DNA of 64,000 nucleotides from Tyzzerella sp. An114 (GTDB taxonomy: Bacteria > Bacillota > Clostridia > Lachnospirales > Anaerotignaceae). The DNA is taken from positions 1 through 64,000 of the forward strand of contig NZ_NFLT01000005.1 of NCBI RefSeq assembly GCF_002161055.1, given 5' to 3'. The notes beneath the pieces were generated by a model. That model was not told the DNA's origin and made no database searches. It was given only the letters and a program-made list of their open reading frames with translations. Positions 7,946 through 18,323 of the stretch are shown here, one piece after another. How positions within the stretch are numbered: the first letter of the stretch is position 1; each line of letters starts with the position of its first letter. Both the position numbers and the translations under genes were made by a program.

Positions 7946-8674
7946 TTAAAACATTCCGCCGTCTATTGTTATTATTTGACCGTTTATAAACTCTGATTTT
8001 TCAGAGGCAAGAAAAACTGCTAATTCTGCAACTTCATCAGAATTTCCAAAACGCATAAGTGAAATTTCATCTGCCAGTTCTGCTCTTTCTTCATCATTCA
8101 ACCATGCATTCATTTTTGTATCTATTACACCGCAGCTTATAGCATTTACACGAATACCGCTTGGACCAAGCTCTTTAGCCATTGCCTTTGTAAATGAATT
8201 TACAGCACCTTTTGATGCAGAGTATACAGCCTCACAGGAAGCTCCTTTATCTCCCCACATTGAAGATATATTTATTATTACTCCTGATTTTTCTCTAACC
8301 ATATAGGGTATAGCAATATGTGTACAGTTAAATACTGAATTTATATTTACAGCCATAACTCTTTCCCAGTCTTCTGGTTTCATATCAGAGAAAAGTCCCA
8401 TATATGATATGCCTGCATTATTTACAAGTATGTCTATATCTCCAATAGTTTCAAACATATCTTCACATTGGGAGTAGTCTGATACATCAGCCATAAATGT
8501 TCTACATATACCGCCTTTTTCTGTTATTTCATCAGCCACATTTTCCATTTCGTAGCCGCTTTTTGATGCGTTTAATATTACTTCACAGCCTTCTCTTGCA
8601 AAGGCTAAAGCTATTGCCTTTCCTATACCTCTTGATGAACCTGTTACAAGCACTCTTTTTCCTTTAAGTTTCAA
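7946..8674 (-). CDS. SDR-family oxidoreductase (FabG/YmfI-like)
   Basis: 242 residues, classical short-chain dehydrogenase: cofactor loop TGSSRGIGKA, NNAG motif (ILVNNAG), catalytic Ser in NISSMWG and YxxxK as YSASK. The segment GVIDTKMNAWLNDEE followed by RFGNSDEVAELAVFLAS recalls the EF-P 5-aminopentanone reductase (YmfI) group more than fatty-acid FabG, but a general 3-oxoacyl reductase cannot be excluded. No fatty-acid genes are adjacent, which mildly favours the first reading. It is a single gene, convergent with tsaD. Confidence 0.85.
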   Translation of the reverse strand: MKLKGKRVLVTGSSRGIGKAIALAFAREGCEVILNASKSGYEMENVADEITEKGGICRTFMADVSDYSQCEDMFETIGDIDILVNNAGISYMGLFSDMKPEDWERVMAVNINSVFNCTHIAIPYMVREKSGVIINISSMWGDKGASCEAVYSASKGAVNSFTKAMAKELGPSGIRVNAISCGVIDTKMNAWLNDEERAELADEISLMRFGNSDEVAELAVFLASEKSEFINGQIITIDGGMF

Positions 8675-8818
8675 TGTTTATACCCCCTTTGATAAATAGA
8701 TTTTATAATATAAAATATATAATATCAATTATATGTAGACTTTTTTCTACTAAAAATAGTATAATTATTTGCGAAGATTTTTTAAATTTGTAATTTTATT
8801 TGAAAGGAAGTGTTTTAT

Positions 8819-9604
8819 TTGATTGACTTACTTAGTGAGTATGAGCTGAATTTTAAACAGCTTTTTAATATGGCAATGAAAATTTATAAAGATAATATTA
8901 AAACTTTTGCTTTTATACTCTTTATAATATTTTTTCCTATAAGCCTTGTTCTTGGAGTTATAAATCAATTTATGGTTGGCTCTCTTATGGATATAAATTT
9001 TGATGTCTTGGCAAGAAATATACAAAATATAGGTATTGAGGCTTTTCCTAAAGATTATGTATTATATAATATACTTTATATTGTTGTTAAATATTTTTTT
9101 GAGCCTTTAGGTTTAATGGCTGTTGCTTTTGTAGTTTTAAACTATGTTTATGGAAAAAATATAAATTATAAAGCTGCTGTATCAAAATCTTTTGAAAAGG
9201 GTGGAATGTTTCTTATAGGAGCATTTTTATATATTATTTTAATATTTTTAGGTTCTATTCTTATTTTTCCAGCTTTATATTTTGGTATAGCTTGTTATTT
9301 TTATCCATATTCTATAATTATAGATAACAGTAATCCTTTAAGTGCTATTTTTAATAGTATGAAAACAGTAAGAAGAAAATGGTTTAAAACTCTTTTTTAT
9401 CTTATAGTAATATATATAATTCAATATGGAATTTCAAATGCCTTTACCTATATAGTGTCAACTATATTTGGTGATAATATATTTTTTGCTAGTGTAGTTG
9501 GAAATACAGCTATTGCTTTTATAAACATTGTTTTTTATTGTACACTTTCATTGTTGTACATAAATAGAATGATATTAATTAAAAAATCTGAAATTTTAAA
9601 ATAA
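8819..9604 (+). CDS. Integral membrane protein, unknown function
   Basis: About 261 residues with five to six hydrophobic segments (near residues 25, 98, 142, 165, 195 and 230). The layout, including a long amphipathic N-terminus followed by paired helices and a conserved-looking LSAIFNSMKTVRRKW, resembles membrane domains found next to glycerophosphodiesterase-type proteins, but no catalytic domain is present. I prefer the TTG at 8819 because AAAGGAAGTG sits 7 nt upstream; a GTG at 8810 overlaps that site. Confidence 0.65.
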   Translation: MIDLLSEYELNFKQLFNMAMKIYKDNIKTFAFILFIIFFPISLVLGVINQFMVGSLMDINFDVLARNIQNIGIEAFPKDYVLYNILYIVVKYFFEPLGLMAVAFVVLNYVYGKNINYKAAVSKSFEKGGMFLIGAFLYIILIFLGSILIFPALYFGIACYFYPYSIIIDNSNPLSAIFNSMKTVRRKWFKTLFYLIVIYIIQYGISNAFTYIVSTIFGDNIFFASVVGNTAIAFINIVFYCTLSLLYINRMILIKKSEILK

Positions 9605-9637
9605 AAAAAGCTGGGTAAATCCCAGCTTTTTATTTTT
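9604..9637. terminator. Bidirectional intrinsic terminator
   Basis: Stem AAAGCTGGG/CCCAGCTTT with loop TAAAT, with A residues before and T residues after, between two convergent genes. Confidence 0.92.
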
Positions 9638-11613
9638 TATAGAACACTTTCTTTTAAAATACCTGTCTGATAAGCATATAAAAGATTTTCAAGGTCAGAT
9701 ATTGTTTTTTTAATGTCTTTTCCTATATCTGTGTCAACTACTCTTATTCTTTCATTTGAATATTGTAAAGCCACTGTTGATGAATGTATGTCTTTTTCTT
9801 GTTCAATGGCAATTTCCATTGATTCAAAAGGTTCATGGGATACAAGAAGTAAACCGTGAGAATTATATATAAGTGTGTATCCTGCTATTCCAGTAACTTT
9901 TTGATATGCCTTTGCAAAACCACCATCAATTACAAAAAGTTTTCCATTTGCTTTTATTGGGCTTTCTCCCTTTGAAACTTTTACAGGAACATGTCCATTT
10001 ATTATATGAGATTTTTCAGGGTCCAGACCAAATTCAGATAAAACCATTTTACATACTTCTTCTTTGTTTCTTAACTGATAATAAGGATTTGTTATTTCTT
10101 TGTGAGACTCTTTATCATCTATAAAATATCTTTCAAAGGTTGTCATTTTTTTCTTTCCAAAAAGAGGTGAGTCCTCACCACACCATAAATACCAAATAAG
10201 GTCTAAACAAAGTCTTTTTGATGGTGTATGTGGTTTGCTGAAATATCCTTCACGAACTGTTCTATCAACAGCGTCAAGGTATTCACGACCACAATATTTC
10301 TTTCCACGGAAATTTACAGATTTTAATGTTCCGTCTGGGTTCATTGGTATTCCACCATGGAAAAGAAGATTTGAGTTGCATATATTATACATACTTCCGT
10401 TGCTGTAAAGTGTTCTTATATGTTTTTGAAGTTTTGGACTGTTTACAAATGAAAGTTTTATTTTATCAATAACTTCTTGTTCTTCCACAGTAAGCTCAAA
10501 AGGTTTCTTTGGGTCTATTGTTGGGAAGTTTGTGTCGTTCATTTTATATTCTTTTCCCTCAATAATAATTGTGCCTTTTTCATAATTTATTTTATCTAAA
10601 AGAAGGCGGTTATCCATCATAAATTCAGGGTGTCTTTTTATTATGGCTGCTTCTTCTTTAAATTGTATTACAGATATTGCCTTATGCATTTTTGCTATAA
10701 GATTTGACTCTTTATCGCTTATATATGTATCAGCAGAAACTTTTGGAGTAAATGATGTACAAGGGTCATCAGCATATTTTTCCATAGCAAAAGTAGCAAG
10801 AGGAATAAGATTTATACCATAATCCTCCTCAACTGTTCCTAAATTTGCATATCTTGCCTGTATTCTTATTACATTACATATAAGAGCTTGACAACCAGCA
10901 GCAGCTCCCATCCAAGACATATCATGATTTCCCCATTGTATATCTACATTGTGATAGTTTTCAAGTATATCCATTATTTTTGCAGCGTCTGGTCCTCTGT
11001 CATATATATCGCCTATTACATGAAGACAATCTATCGCTAAACGCTGTATAAGTTCAGCTATTGCAACTATAAATCTGTCTGCTTGGTCAAGTCTTATTAT
11101 TGTGTCGATTATTTCGCTGTAATACATTTGTTTATTACTTCCCACACCATCTTCATGGAGAAGTTCTTCTATTATGTAGGCAAATTCTTTTGGAAGAGCT
11201 TTTCTTACTTTTGAGCGTGTATACTGTGAAGAAATAACTTTACATATTATTACAAGTCTGTAAAGTGTTATTTTATACCAGTCTTTCATGTCTGTTTCTG
11301 TTTTTGCAACTCTGTCAATTTTTTCTTCAGGATAGTATATAAGTGTTGCAAGAGCTTTTTTTTCGCTTTCTCTTATGCTTGTTCCGAAAATAGTGTTAAT
11401 ATGATTTTTTATAACTCCCGATGCGTTTTTTAAAACATGATTAAAAGACTCATATTCTCCATGGATATCAGAAACAAAGTGCTCTGTACCTTTAGGAAGA
11501 TTTAATATTGCCTGAAGATTTATTATTTCAGAGCTTGCCATGTTTATGTTAGAATATTTGTGTGATAAAAGTTCAAGATACTTTATATCATACCTTGAAA
11601 AATTTTTTTCCAT
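9637..11613 (-). CDS. fbp: Fructose-1,6-bisphosphatase, class III
   Basis: 658 residues, the usual size for the Firmicutes class III enzyme, which is unrelated to the class I form. Metallophosphatase-like motifs are visible: [11 protein letters not shown] near the start, [22 protein letters not shown] and INGHVPVK. It hydrolyses fructose 1,6-bisphosphate in gluconeogenesis. The ATG is preceded by GGGGGAA. It is transcribed alone, with its 3' end at the shared terminator. Confidence 0.96.
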   Translation of the reverse strand: MEKNFSRYDIKYLELLSHKYSNINMASSEIINLQAILNLPKGTEHFVSDIHGEYESFNHVLKNASGVIKNHINTIFGTSIRESEKKALATLIYYPEEKIDRVAKTETDMKDWYKITLYRLVIICKVISSQYTRSKVRKALPKEFAYIIEELLHEDGVGSNKQMYYSEIIDTIIRLDQADRFIVAIAELIQRLAIDCLHVIGDIYDRGPDAAKIMDILENYHNVDIQWGNHDMSWMGAAAGCQALICNVIRIQARYANLGTVEEDYGINLIPLATFAMEKYADDPCTSFTPKVSADTYISDKESNLIAKMHKAISVIQFKEEAAIIKRHPEFMMDNRLLLDKINYEKGTIIIEGKEYKMNDTNFPTIDPKKPFELTVEEQEVIDKIKLSFVNSPKLQKHIRTLYSNGSMYNICNSNLLFHGGIPMNPDGTLKSVNFRGKKYCGREYLDAVDRTVREGYFSKPHTPSKRLCLDLIWYLWCGEDSPLFGKKKMTTFERYFIDDKESHKEITNPYYQLRNKEEVCKMVLSEFGLDPEKSHIINGHVPVKVSKGESPIKANGKLFVIDGGFAKAYQKVTGIAGYTLIYNSHGLLLVSHEPFESMEIAIEQEKDIHSSTVALQYSNERIRVVDTDIGKDIKKTISDLENLLYAYQTGILKESVL

Positions 11614-11860
11614 ATCAAAATTCCCCCAATCAAAAACATATTTTTAAGTTCATTAAATTATGTGTTAATTATAATAGAATAATGTAAATTTTACTATAAT
11701 TTTTTGTTATAATTTACAAAAATAGCATTTAGAATATTATTTCACCTATATATTTAATAATAATATATATACCTCTATGTAAAAAATATAAACAAAAATT
11801 TTATGTATTTGTTATAAGGTTAAATTGAAATTTCTTTTTAAGGATTTAAAAATAAATTTA

Positions 11861-11869
11861 TGATATAAT
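11861..11869 (+). promoter_or_regulatory. Extended -10 promoter upstream of mutS2
   Basis: TGATATAAT gives TGn followed by a perfect TATAAT, 37 nt before the mutS2 start codon. No good -35 box lies at the right distance, as is common for extended -10 promoters. The rest of 11614-11905 is AT-rich and shows no gene. Confidence 0.5.
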
Positions 11870-11905
11870 CAACTATGTAATTAAAATATAAGGCGGTAAA
11901 TTTTT

Positions 11906-14281
11906 ATGAATGAAAAAGCGTTTAGAACACTTGAGTTTAATAAAATTATAAAAAAACTTACAGATATGGCTGTATCTCCTATGGGAAAGGAAAAAGCTGC
12001 ATCTTTAGAGCCTTCTGTGGTTGTTAGTGATATTGTAAATTGGCAGAAAGAGACAACAGAGGCTGTTTCTATGGCTATGAGAAAGGGAAGTCTCTCTTTA
12101 GGTGGTCTTAGAGAAATTCGTCCACAGCTTAAAAGAGCCGGAATGGGTGGAACATTATCAATAGAAGAACTTATGAACATAGGCGAATTTTTGTATGTTT
12201 GTAGAAAAGCCAAAAATTATTCAAAAAATGAAAATAAAGCTGAAAGCTATGAAATTCTTGATGGACTTTTTATGCTTATAGAGCTTTTACCAAAGGTTGA
12301 AAATGAGATAACAAGATGTATTGTTTCTGAAAATGAAATCGCAGATGATGCTAGTGTAGGTCTTAGAAATGTAAGAAAAGAAATTCGTGTGTCAAATGAT
12401 AAAATCCGTGACCAGCTTAATGGTATAATAAATTCTTCTGCTTACAGAAATATGCTTCAGGATTTTGTTATAACAATAAGAAATGACAGATATTGCGTCC
12501 CTGTTAAAGCTGAATATAGAAGTAGTTTTCCAGGAATGATACACGACCAATCAAACACAGGTTCAACAATATTTATAGAGCCTATGAGTGTTGTTCAGTT
12601 GAATAATAAAATAAAAGAGCTTCAAGCTAAAGAAAAAGAAGAAATTGACAAGGTTCTTGCGTATCTTTCAGAAATGGTCACTGAAAATTGTCCAATTCTT
12701 GAAGCTAACCTTGAAGTTTTAACACAACTTGACTTTATATTTGCAAAAGCAAATCTTTCAATATCAATGAGAGGAACACAGCCTGTATTTAACACAAAAG
12801 GTTATATAAATATTAAAAAGGCAAGACACCCTTTACTTGATGATAGTACAGTTGTACCTATTGATATATATTTAGGTAAAGAGTTTACAACACTTCTTAT
12901 AACAGGACCTAATACTGGTGGTAAAACTGTTGCTCTTAAAACATTGGGACTTTTTACACTTATGGGACAGTCTGGTCTTCATATACCAGCTTTTGATAAC
13001 TCTGAATTAGCTGTATTTGACAATGTTTTTGCTGATATAGGTGATGAACAGAGTATTGAACAGAGTTTATCAACATTCTCAGCACATATGAGCAATATTG
13101 TAAAGATACTTGAGGAAGTGACTTCAAATTCTCTCGTACTTTTTGACGAACTTGGAGCAGGTACAGACCCAACAGAGGGAGCGGCTCTTGCCTTGGCTAT
13201 TATACAGTATTTATTTAAACAGGGCATAAGAACTGCTGTTACAACTCATTATAGTGAGCTTAAAGTTTATGCACTGTCAACAGATGGTGTTGAAAATGCT
13301 TGCTGTGAATTTAGTGTTGAGACTCTTAGACCAACATATAAACTTCTTATAGGTATACCGGGAAAAAGTAATGCTTTTGCCATATCAAAAAGACTTGGAC
13401 TTCAAGATTATATTATAGATATGGCTAAAGAGTTTATTGATAAGGAAGATGTACGCCTTGAAGACGTTATAACAGACCTTGAAATAAGCAAGAGAAGTGT
13501 TGTTTATGAACAGGAGAGAGCTGAAGAATACAGAAGAGAAGCTGAAACTCTCAAAAAAGAAGTTGAAAAACAGAAACAAAAAATAAACGACCAGAGAGAA
13601 AAAATACTTGCTAAAGCTAGAGAAGAAGCAAAACTTGTATATATTCAGGCTAAAGAGGAAGCCGACAGAATTATAAAAGAGCTTAATAAACAGTCTAAGG
13701 CAAAATCTACTCAGAAAATGAATGAGGAGAGACTTAAACTTAAAAATAAAATTGGTGAAATGCAAGAAAAATCATCAAAATCTATTGGTAAGAAAGTTAA
13801 TCATAAACCTTTAAAATCTCTGTCTGCTGGTGATAAAGTTTATGTTATAAGCTTTGACCAATATGGAACAGCTCTTTCAGCTCCTGATAATAATGGAGAA
13901 GTTATGGTTCAGGCAGGTATAATGAAAATAAAAGTACCTCTCAAAGAACTTATGATGGATGATAGAGAAGAACCTAAAAAACAAGATAACAATGCAAGAA
14001 GAATTACAACAAGAGTAAAATCTGGAAAGAGTCAGTTTATATCACCTGAAATTGACTGTCGTGGACAGACTGTTGATGAAGGTCTTGGAAATATTGATAA
14101 ATATATTGATGATGCCTATTTAGCAGGATTAAAGAAAATTACTATAATACATGGAAAGGGAACAGGTGCTTTAAGAAGTGCTGTTTGGAAATATTTAAGA
14201 ACAAATCCTCATGTTGTAAGTTTCCGTCAGGGAGATTTTACAGAAGGAGAACTTGGAGTTACTGTTGTTGAGCTTAAATAA
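11906..14281 (+). CDS. mutS2: Endonuclease MutS2
   Basis: 791 residues. The MutS core and ATPase are present, with Walker A TGPNTGGKT (residues 333-341), LSTFSAHMSNI, DELGAGTDPTEG (Walker B) and THYSELK. A long charged coiled coil (about 510-625) follows, then the C-terminal Smr domain (about 715-791) with IDCRGQTVDE and IHGKGTGALR. MutS2 lacks the mismatch-binding domain of MutS; family members act on branched DNA or collided ribosomes. The response-regulator gene follows after 23 nt. Confidence 0.96.
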   Translation: MNEKAFRTLEFNKIIKKLTDMAVSPMGKEKAASLEPSVVVSDIVNWQKETTEAVSMAMRKGSLSLGGLREIRPQLKRAGMGGTLSIEELMNIGEFLYVCRKAKNYSKNENKAESYEILDGLFMLIELLPKVENEITRCIVSENEIADDASVGLRNVRKEIRVSNDKIRDQLNGIINSSAYRNMLQDFVITIRNDRYCVPVKAEYRSSFPGMIHDQSNTGSTIFIEPMSVVQLNNKIKELQAKEKEEIDKVLAYLSEMVTENCPILEANLEVLTQLDFIFAKANLSISMRGTQPVFNTKGYINIKKARHPLLDDSTVVPIDIYLGKEFTTLLITGPNTGGKTVALKTLGLFTLMGQSGLHIPAFDNSELAVFDNVFADIGDEQSIEQSLSTFSAHMSNIVKILEEVTSNSLVLFDELGAGTDPTEGAALALAIIQYLFKQGIRTAVTTHYSELKVYALSTDGVENACCEFSVETLRPTYKLLIGIPGKSNAFAISKRLGLQDYIIDMAKEFIDKEDVRLEDVITDLEISKRSVVYEQERAEEYRREAETLKKEVEKQKQKINDQREKILAKAREEAKLVYIQAKEEADRIIKELNKQSKAKSTQKMNEERLKLKNKIGEMQEKSSKSIGKKVNHKPLKSLSAGDKVYVISFDQYGTALSAPDNNGEVMVQAGIMKIKVPLKELMMDDREEPKKQDNNARRITTRVKSGKSQFISPEIDCRGQTVDEGLGNIDKYIDDAYLAGLKKITIIHGKGTGALRSAVWKYLRTNPHVVSFRQGDFTEGELGVTVVELK

Positions 14282-14304
14282 CTCTTTTTAAAAGGAGGAA
14301 TTTT

Positions 14305-14994
14305 ATGAACGATAAAGTTAAAGTAATGGTTGTTGATGATGATAAGCATATTGCAGAGCTTATTTCTTTATATCTTATGAAAGAGGGATATGATACAAGA
14401 GAGGTTTATAATGGTAAAGAGGCTCTTGAAGTTTTTTCACAGTATAATCCTAATATTGTCATACTTGATATAATGCTTCCGGGACTTGATGGTTATCAAG
14501 TTTGTAGTGAAATAAGAAAGAAAAGTAATGTCCCTGTAATAATGCTTACAGCTAAGGGGGAGACTTTTGACAAAGTTTTAGGTCTTGAGCTTGGTGCTGA
14601 TGATTATATGGTAAAGCCTTTTGACTCAAAAGAGCTTGTGGCTAGGGTTAAAGCTGTACTTAGAAGATATGAGCCTAAAGTTAATACAGAAAATGAAGGT
14701 GAACTTAAATTTGACAATCTTATTATAAATTCACTTAATTATACTGTTAATTTTAATGGAAATGATGTTGATTTCCCACCTAAAGAATTTGAGCTTTTAT
14801 ATTTTCTTGCCCAGCATAAAAATCAAGTTTTTACAAGAGAACAACTTCTTGATAAAATTTGGGGCTATGAATATATAGGAGATACAAGAACTGTTGATGT
14901 TCATATAAAAAGAATACGAGAAAAAATAAATGGTGATAATAAATGGGAAGTAAAAACCGTATGGGGAGTAGGTTATAAATTTGAGGTGAAATGA
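14305..14994 (+). CDS. Response regulator, OmpR/PhoB family
   Basis: 229 residues. Receiver domain with acidic pocket VVDDD (11-13), phospho-acceptor Asp55 (VILDIMLPG) and Lys in DYMVKPF; the C-terminal winged helix ends in TVWGVGYKFE, typical of OmpR-type regulators. The partner histidine kinase follows with overlap. A direct repeat upstream of htrA (16460-16476) has the spacing bound by this regulator class, so htrA is a likely target. Confidence 0.95.
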   Translation: MNDKVKVMVVDDDKHIAELISLYLMKEGYDTREVYNGKEALEVFSQYNPNIVILDIMLPGLDGYQVCSEIRKKSNVPVIMLTAKGETFDKVLGLELGADDYMVKPFDSKELVARVKAVLRRYEPKVNTENEGELKFDNLIINSLNYTVNFNGNDVDFPPKEFELLYFLAQHKNQVFTREQLLDKIWGYEYIGDTRTVDVHIKRIREKINGDNKWEVKTVWGVGYKFEVK

Positions 14995-14996
14995 CA

Positions 14997-16430
14997 ATGA
15001 TAAAAAAGTCAATACTTACAAAACAACTTTTCATATATATAGGAACCCTTTTTATAAGTTTTCTTACTTTAGCAGGAGTTTTGACTGTTGCCTACTCTAA
15101 TTATTATATAAATCTTAAAGAAAAACAGCTTATAGACCATGGAAAGAAAATTTCACAGAAAATTTATGAACAGTATGCAATAAATTTTTTTACAGGAAAA
15201 TTTGATGCCAATGATTTGGAATATCAACTTCAAGTTATGGAAGAATATCTTGACGCCAGTGTGTTTTTTATGAACAGAGATGGAGTTATAGAGAATGTTA
15301 CTCCCGGTATAAGTAGAGATTGGGTAGGTCAAACTTTTACTGATGATGCAATAGCAGGAGTCCTTGATGGAAAAGTTGTAACTGTAAAGGGAAAATTAAA
15401 TGGTATGTTTCCAGAGCCTGTTCTTACTGTGGGATATCCTATATTTATAGGTAAAAAGGTTATAGGTGGAGTTTTTATGTGTACATCTATACCAGAGATA
15501 CAAAAATCTATACAGGGAATGTATGGAGTAGGAGCTCTTTGTCTTGGTGGAGTTATGATTATAGGGGCTTTTCTTGTTTACATATCTACAAGAAGAATTA
15601 CAAAGCCTCTTTTAGAAATGAATGAAGCTGTAAAAGTTATAGCTGATGGAAATTTTGAAAATAGACTTGAAGTTAAAACAAATGACGAAGTTGGACAGTT
15701 GGCTGAAAGTTTTAATAATATGGCTGAAAGTCTTGATAAGCATGAAAAAATACGCCGTGACTTTATAGCTAATATATCCCACGATTTAAGGTCGCCTTTG
15801 ACTTCAATACAAGGCTTTATAGGTGCTATGCTTGATGGAACAATACCTGTTGAGAGACAACAACATTATCTTGAAATTGTAATGGAAGAAACTGAAAGAC
15901 TTACTAAACTTACAAATGATATTGTTGACCTTAGCAGAGCTCAAACAAGCAATCTTACACTTGAACTTACTGAGTTTAGTGTAAATGAGCTTATAAGAGA
16001 TAGCATTGATAAACTTGAACCTAGATTTAAGGAAAAAGATATATCTGTTGATATTATCTTCTTTGAGAAAAATACAATTGTAAAAGCTGATGAAGATAAA
16101 ATCAGAAGAGTTTTCCATAATCTTGTTGATAATGCTATAAAATTTACTGGAAATGGTGGAAATATACAGATTGAAACAGCATCAAAAAATAATGGTAAAA
16201 TAACTGTATCTGTAAAGGATAATGGAAAAGGCATAAGTGAAGAAGACCAAAAATATGTTTTTGATAGATTTTATAAAGCTGACGCCTCAAGAGGAGAGGA
16301 CAAAAAAGGCGGAGGATTAGGTCTTTCAATAGCAAAACAATTTATACTTGCCCATGGTGAAAATATAGGTGTTAAAAGTGAAGAAGGAAAAGGAACTGAA
16401 TTTATTTTTACACTAAAAAAGGCTATTTGA
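14997..16430 (+). CDS. Sensor histidine kinase, two-component system
   Basis: About 477 residues. Two membrane spans (near 10-35 and 170-190) flank an extracytoplasmic sensor domain of roughly 130 residues; then HAMP (ITKPLLEMNEAV), dimerisation domain with phospho-acceptor His in NISHDLRSPL (residue 262), and ATPase boxes VDNAIKFT, VKDNGKGI and GGGLGLSI. No cytoplasmic PAS domain is seen. The ATG at 14997 has GAGGTG 9 nt upstream; the ATG at 14991, which overlaps the regulator stop codon, is too close to that site. Confidence 0.94.
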   Translation: MIKKSILTKQLFIYIGTLFISFLTLAGVLTVAYSNYYINLKEKQLIDHGKKISQKIYEQYAINFFTGKFDANDLEYQLQVMEEYLDASVFFMNRDGVIENVTPGISRDWVGQTFTDDAIAGVLDGKVVTVKGKLNGMFPEPVLTVGYPIFIGKKVIGGVFMCTSIPEIQKSIQGMYGVGALCLGGVMIIGAFLVYISTRRITKPLLEMNEAVKVIADGNFENRLEVKTNDEVGQLAESFNNMAESLDKHEKIRRDFIANISHDLRSPLTSIQGFIGAMLDGTIPVERQQHYLEIVMEETERLTKLTNDIVDLSRAQTSNLTLELTEFSVNELIRDSIDKLEPRFKEKDISVDIIFFEKNTIVKADEDKIRRVFHNLVDNAIKFTGNGGNIQIETASKNNGKITVSVKDNGKGISEEDQKYVFDRFYKADASRGEDKKGGGLGLSIAKQFILAHGENIGVKSEEGKGTEFIFTLKKAI

Positions 16431-16459
16431 TTTGTATAATTTATATATTGTTTAATTTG

Positions 16460-16493
16460 TGTTCATATAATGTTCAAAAATATGCCCTATAAT
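16460..16493 (+). promoter_or_regulatory. htrA promoter with direct-repeat response-regulator box
   Basis: TGTTCA (16460-16465) and TGTTCA (16471-16476) are separated by 5 nt, a period of 11 bp, and sit where the -35 element would be. A perfect TATAAT follows at 16488-16493. The repeat closely resembles the WalR (TGTWAH-N5-TGTWAH) and PhoP-type boxes of OmpR-family regulators, and the adjacent operon encodes such a regulator. Confidence 0.55.
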
Positions 16494-16562
16494 TTAAATA
16501 TAGAAATTAATAAGACAAAAACCGAGAGAATAAATAATCTCGTTAAATAGGAGGTATATATT

Positions 16563-17993
16563 ATGGACGACGAAAGAAACTTATTAAATGAAAATAATAC
16601 AGATAATGAAATAAAAAACGAAAGTGAACCAAAAATGGAAGATACAAATGAAAATAAAGAAGAACCAAAGAAAATTTATATGAATGTTGAAAGTGATGAT
16701 GGAAAAAGAGAAACATTTTATCATGAGACAGTGAAAGAGGAAACTAAAAAACGTAGACTTAAAAATAACTCATTCAAAAAGATAATAGCTGCTTGTCTTG
16801 TTGTAAGTATTGCAGGAGGCGGAAGTATTGGAGCAGGATATTCAGTTATGCAGAATTTATTGCAGAATAAAACTGAAAGTTCTTCTTCATCAACAAATAA
16901 TAATGGAACAAAAACAAATGTTGCAACAGCTCAGACAATTTCAAAATCTTCAGACGATATTGTTTCAATAATAAAAAGTGTAAAACCTTCTGTTGTAAGC
17001 ATTAATACAATAGCACAAAAAACAACAACATACTATGGCAATATATCAATACCTTATGAAGCTCAAGGAGCCGGTTCTGGTGTAATATTCTATGAAGATG
17101 ATGGAAAAATCGCTATTGTTACAAACTATCATGTTATAGAAGGAGCAACAAATATTTCTGTTTCAATCGAAGGTGCTGAATCTGACGTTATAGCACAGGT
17201 TGCTGGAACAGATAGCAAATCAGACCTTGCAGTAATAACAGTAAGTAAAGCTGACCTTCAGAATGTAGGAATAAGTAGTGTCACTGTTGCTACATTTGGA
17301 GACTCTGACAGTCTTGAAGAAGGTGAAAGTGTTATTGCAATAGGAAATGCCTTAGGTGAAGGAATATCAACATCAGGTGGTATGATTAGTGCTAAAGAAA
17401 AAACTATACAGGTTGACGATGTAAGCCTTGAAGTTATTCAGACTGATGCAGCTATCAATCCTGGTAACAGTGGTGGTGCTCTTGTTGACCTTAATGGAAA
17501 TGTTATTGGAATAAATACTGCAAAAGCATTTGAGGAGGCTGTTGAAGGAATGGGATATGCTATACCAAGTAATACTGTTGTACCTATCATAAATACACTT
17601 CTTACAGAGGGAACAGCTCCAAGACCATATCTTGGAATTACAGGAAGTGATATAACAGATAGTCTTGCAAATCTTTATGGACTTCCAGTAGGAGTTCTTG
17701 TAAGAGATGTTGTTGATGGTGGAAGTGCTGACAATGGTGGAATACAGCCAGGAGATATAATAACAGACTTTGCAGGTAAAAAAATAATGTCAATGGATGA
17801 CCTTGTTGAAGTTCTCGCAGAACAGGAAGTGGGAAGTCAGGTTGATGTTAGAATAATAAGAAATGGCGATACTCCTATGAACCTTAAAGTTACAATACAA
17901 GATGCTAATCAGGAGAATGAAACAAATAAATCTACAACACCTACAAATGATAATTCAGGATTTAATTTTTTAATGCCAAGAATAAATAATTAA
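16563..17993 (+). CDS. htrA: HtrA/DegP-like serine protease (S1C) with PDZ domain
   Basis: 476 residues. An acidic, lysine-rich cytoplasmic N-terminus (about 1-70) precedes one membrane anchor (about 76-98), then a low-complexity Ser/Asn/Thr linker, the trypsin-like domain and one PDZ domain (about 365-450). The catalytic triad is His190 (TNYHVIEG), Asp221 (SKSDLAV) and Ser303 (NPGNSGGAL). It is a membrane-tethered protease for extracytoplasmic protein quality control. Its place behind a two-component system recalls the WalRK-HtrA layout of Firmicutes. Confidence 0.95.
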   Translation: MDDERNLLNENNTDNEIKNESEPKMEDTNENKEEPKKIYMNVESDDGKRETFYHETVKEETKKRRLKNNSFKKIIAACLVVSIAGGGSIGAGYSVMQNLLQNKTESSSSSTNNNGTKTNVATAQTISKSSDDIVSIIKSVKPSVVSINTIAQKTTTYYGNISIPYEAQGAGSGVIFYEDDGKIAIVTNYHVIEGATNISVSIEGAESDVIAQVAGTDSKSDLAVITVSKADLQNVGISSVTVATFGDSDSLEEGESVIAIGNALGEGISTSGGMISAKEKTIQVDDVSLEVIQTDAAINPGNSGGALVDLNGNVIGINTAKAFEEAVEGMGYAIPSNTVVPIINTLLTEGTAPRPYLGITGSDITDSLANLYGLPVGVLVRDVVDGGSADNGGIQPGDIITDFAGKKIMSMDDLVEVLAEQEVGSQVDVRIIRNGDTPMNLKVTIQDANQENETNKSTTPTNDNSGFNFLMPRINN

Positions 17994-18010
17994 AAATTTA
18001 TATTATCACA

Positions 18011-18050
18011 AAAAACACCTCTAATTCTTTGAATTAGAGATGTTTTTTTG
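18011..18050 (+). terminator. Intrinsic terminator of htrA
   Basis: Stem CTAATTC/GAATTAG extended by CACCT/AGATG with one mismatch, followed by seven T residues, 18 nt after the htrA stop codon. Confidence 0.88.
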
Positions 18051-18219
18051 TGTTTTTGTATATATTTATGATTTTTATTATTAATATATTGTTAATTTGC
18101 GTCATATATAATTATTTATTGTTTGGTTTTTTGCTAAAACAATTTTAACAAATATTACTTTCAAGTATTGTGAATAATTAACTATTGTAATATAAAAAAA
18201 TTTATGATAACATTTTATC

Positions 18220-18323
18220 AAGTTAATATTTGAGTTTCGGAATGTTACTGGTAGAGCAGGCGTAACCGTGGTTTATTTACATCGTCATAAAAAGGCTGTG
18301 TTTATAAGTCATGGTTTTTTTTT
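18220..18323 (+). ncRNA. Candidate structured leader or small RNA ending in a terminator
   Basis: In the 450-nt gap before the GH84 gene, GTTAC (18244-18248) can pair with GTAAC (18262-18266). A second helix of about 11 bp joins 18266-18276 to 18304-18314 and is followed at once by nine T residues (18315-18323), a strong intrinsic terminator. The two helices share base 18266 and may compete. A weak promoter (TTGTAA-17-TAACAT, 18185-18213) would start an RNA near 18220. I could not match it to a known riboswitch class. 18051-18180 shows nothing but AT-rich DNA. Confidence 0.45.
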
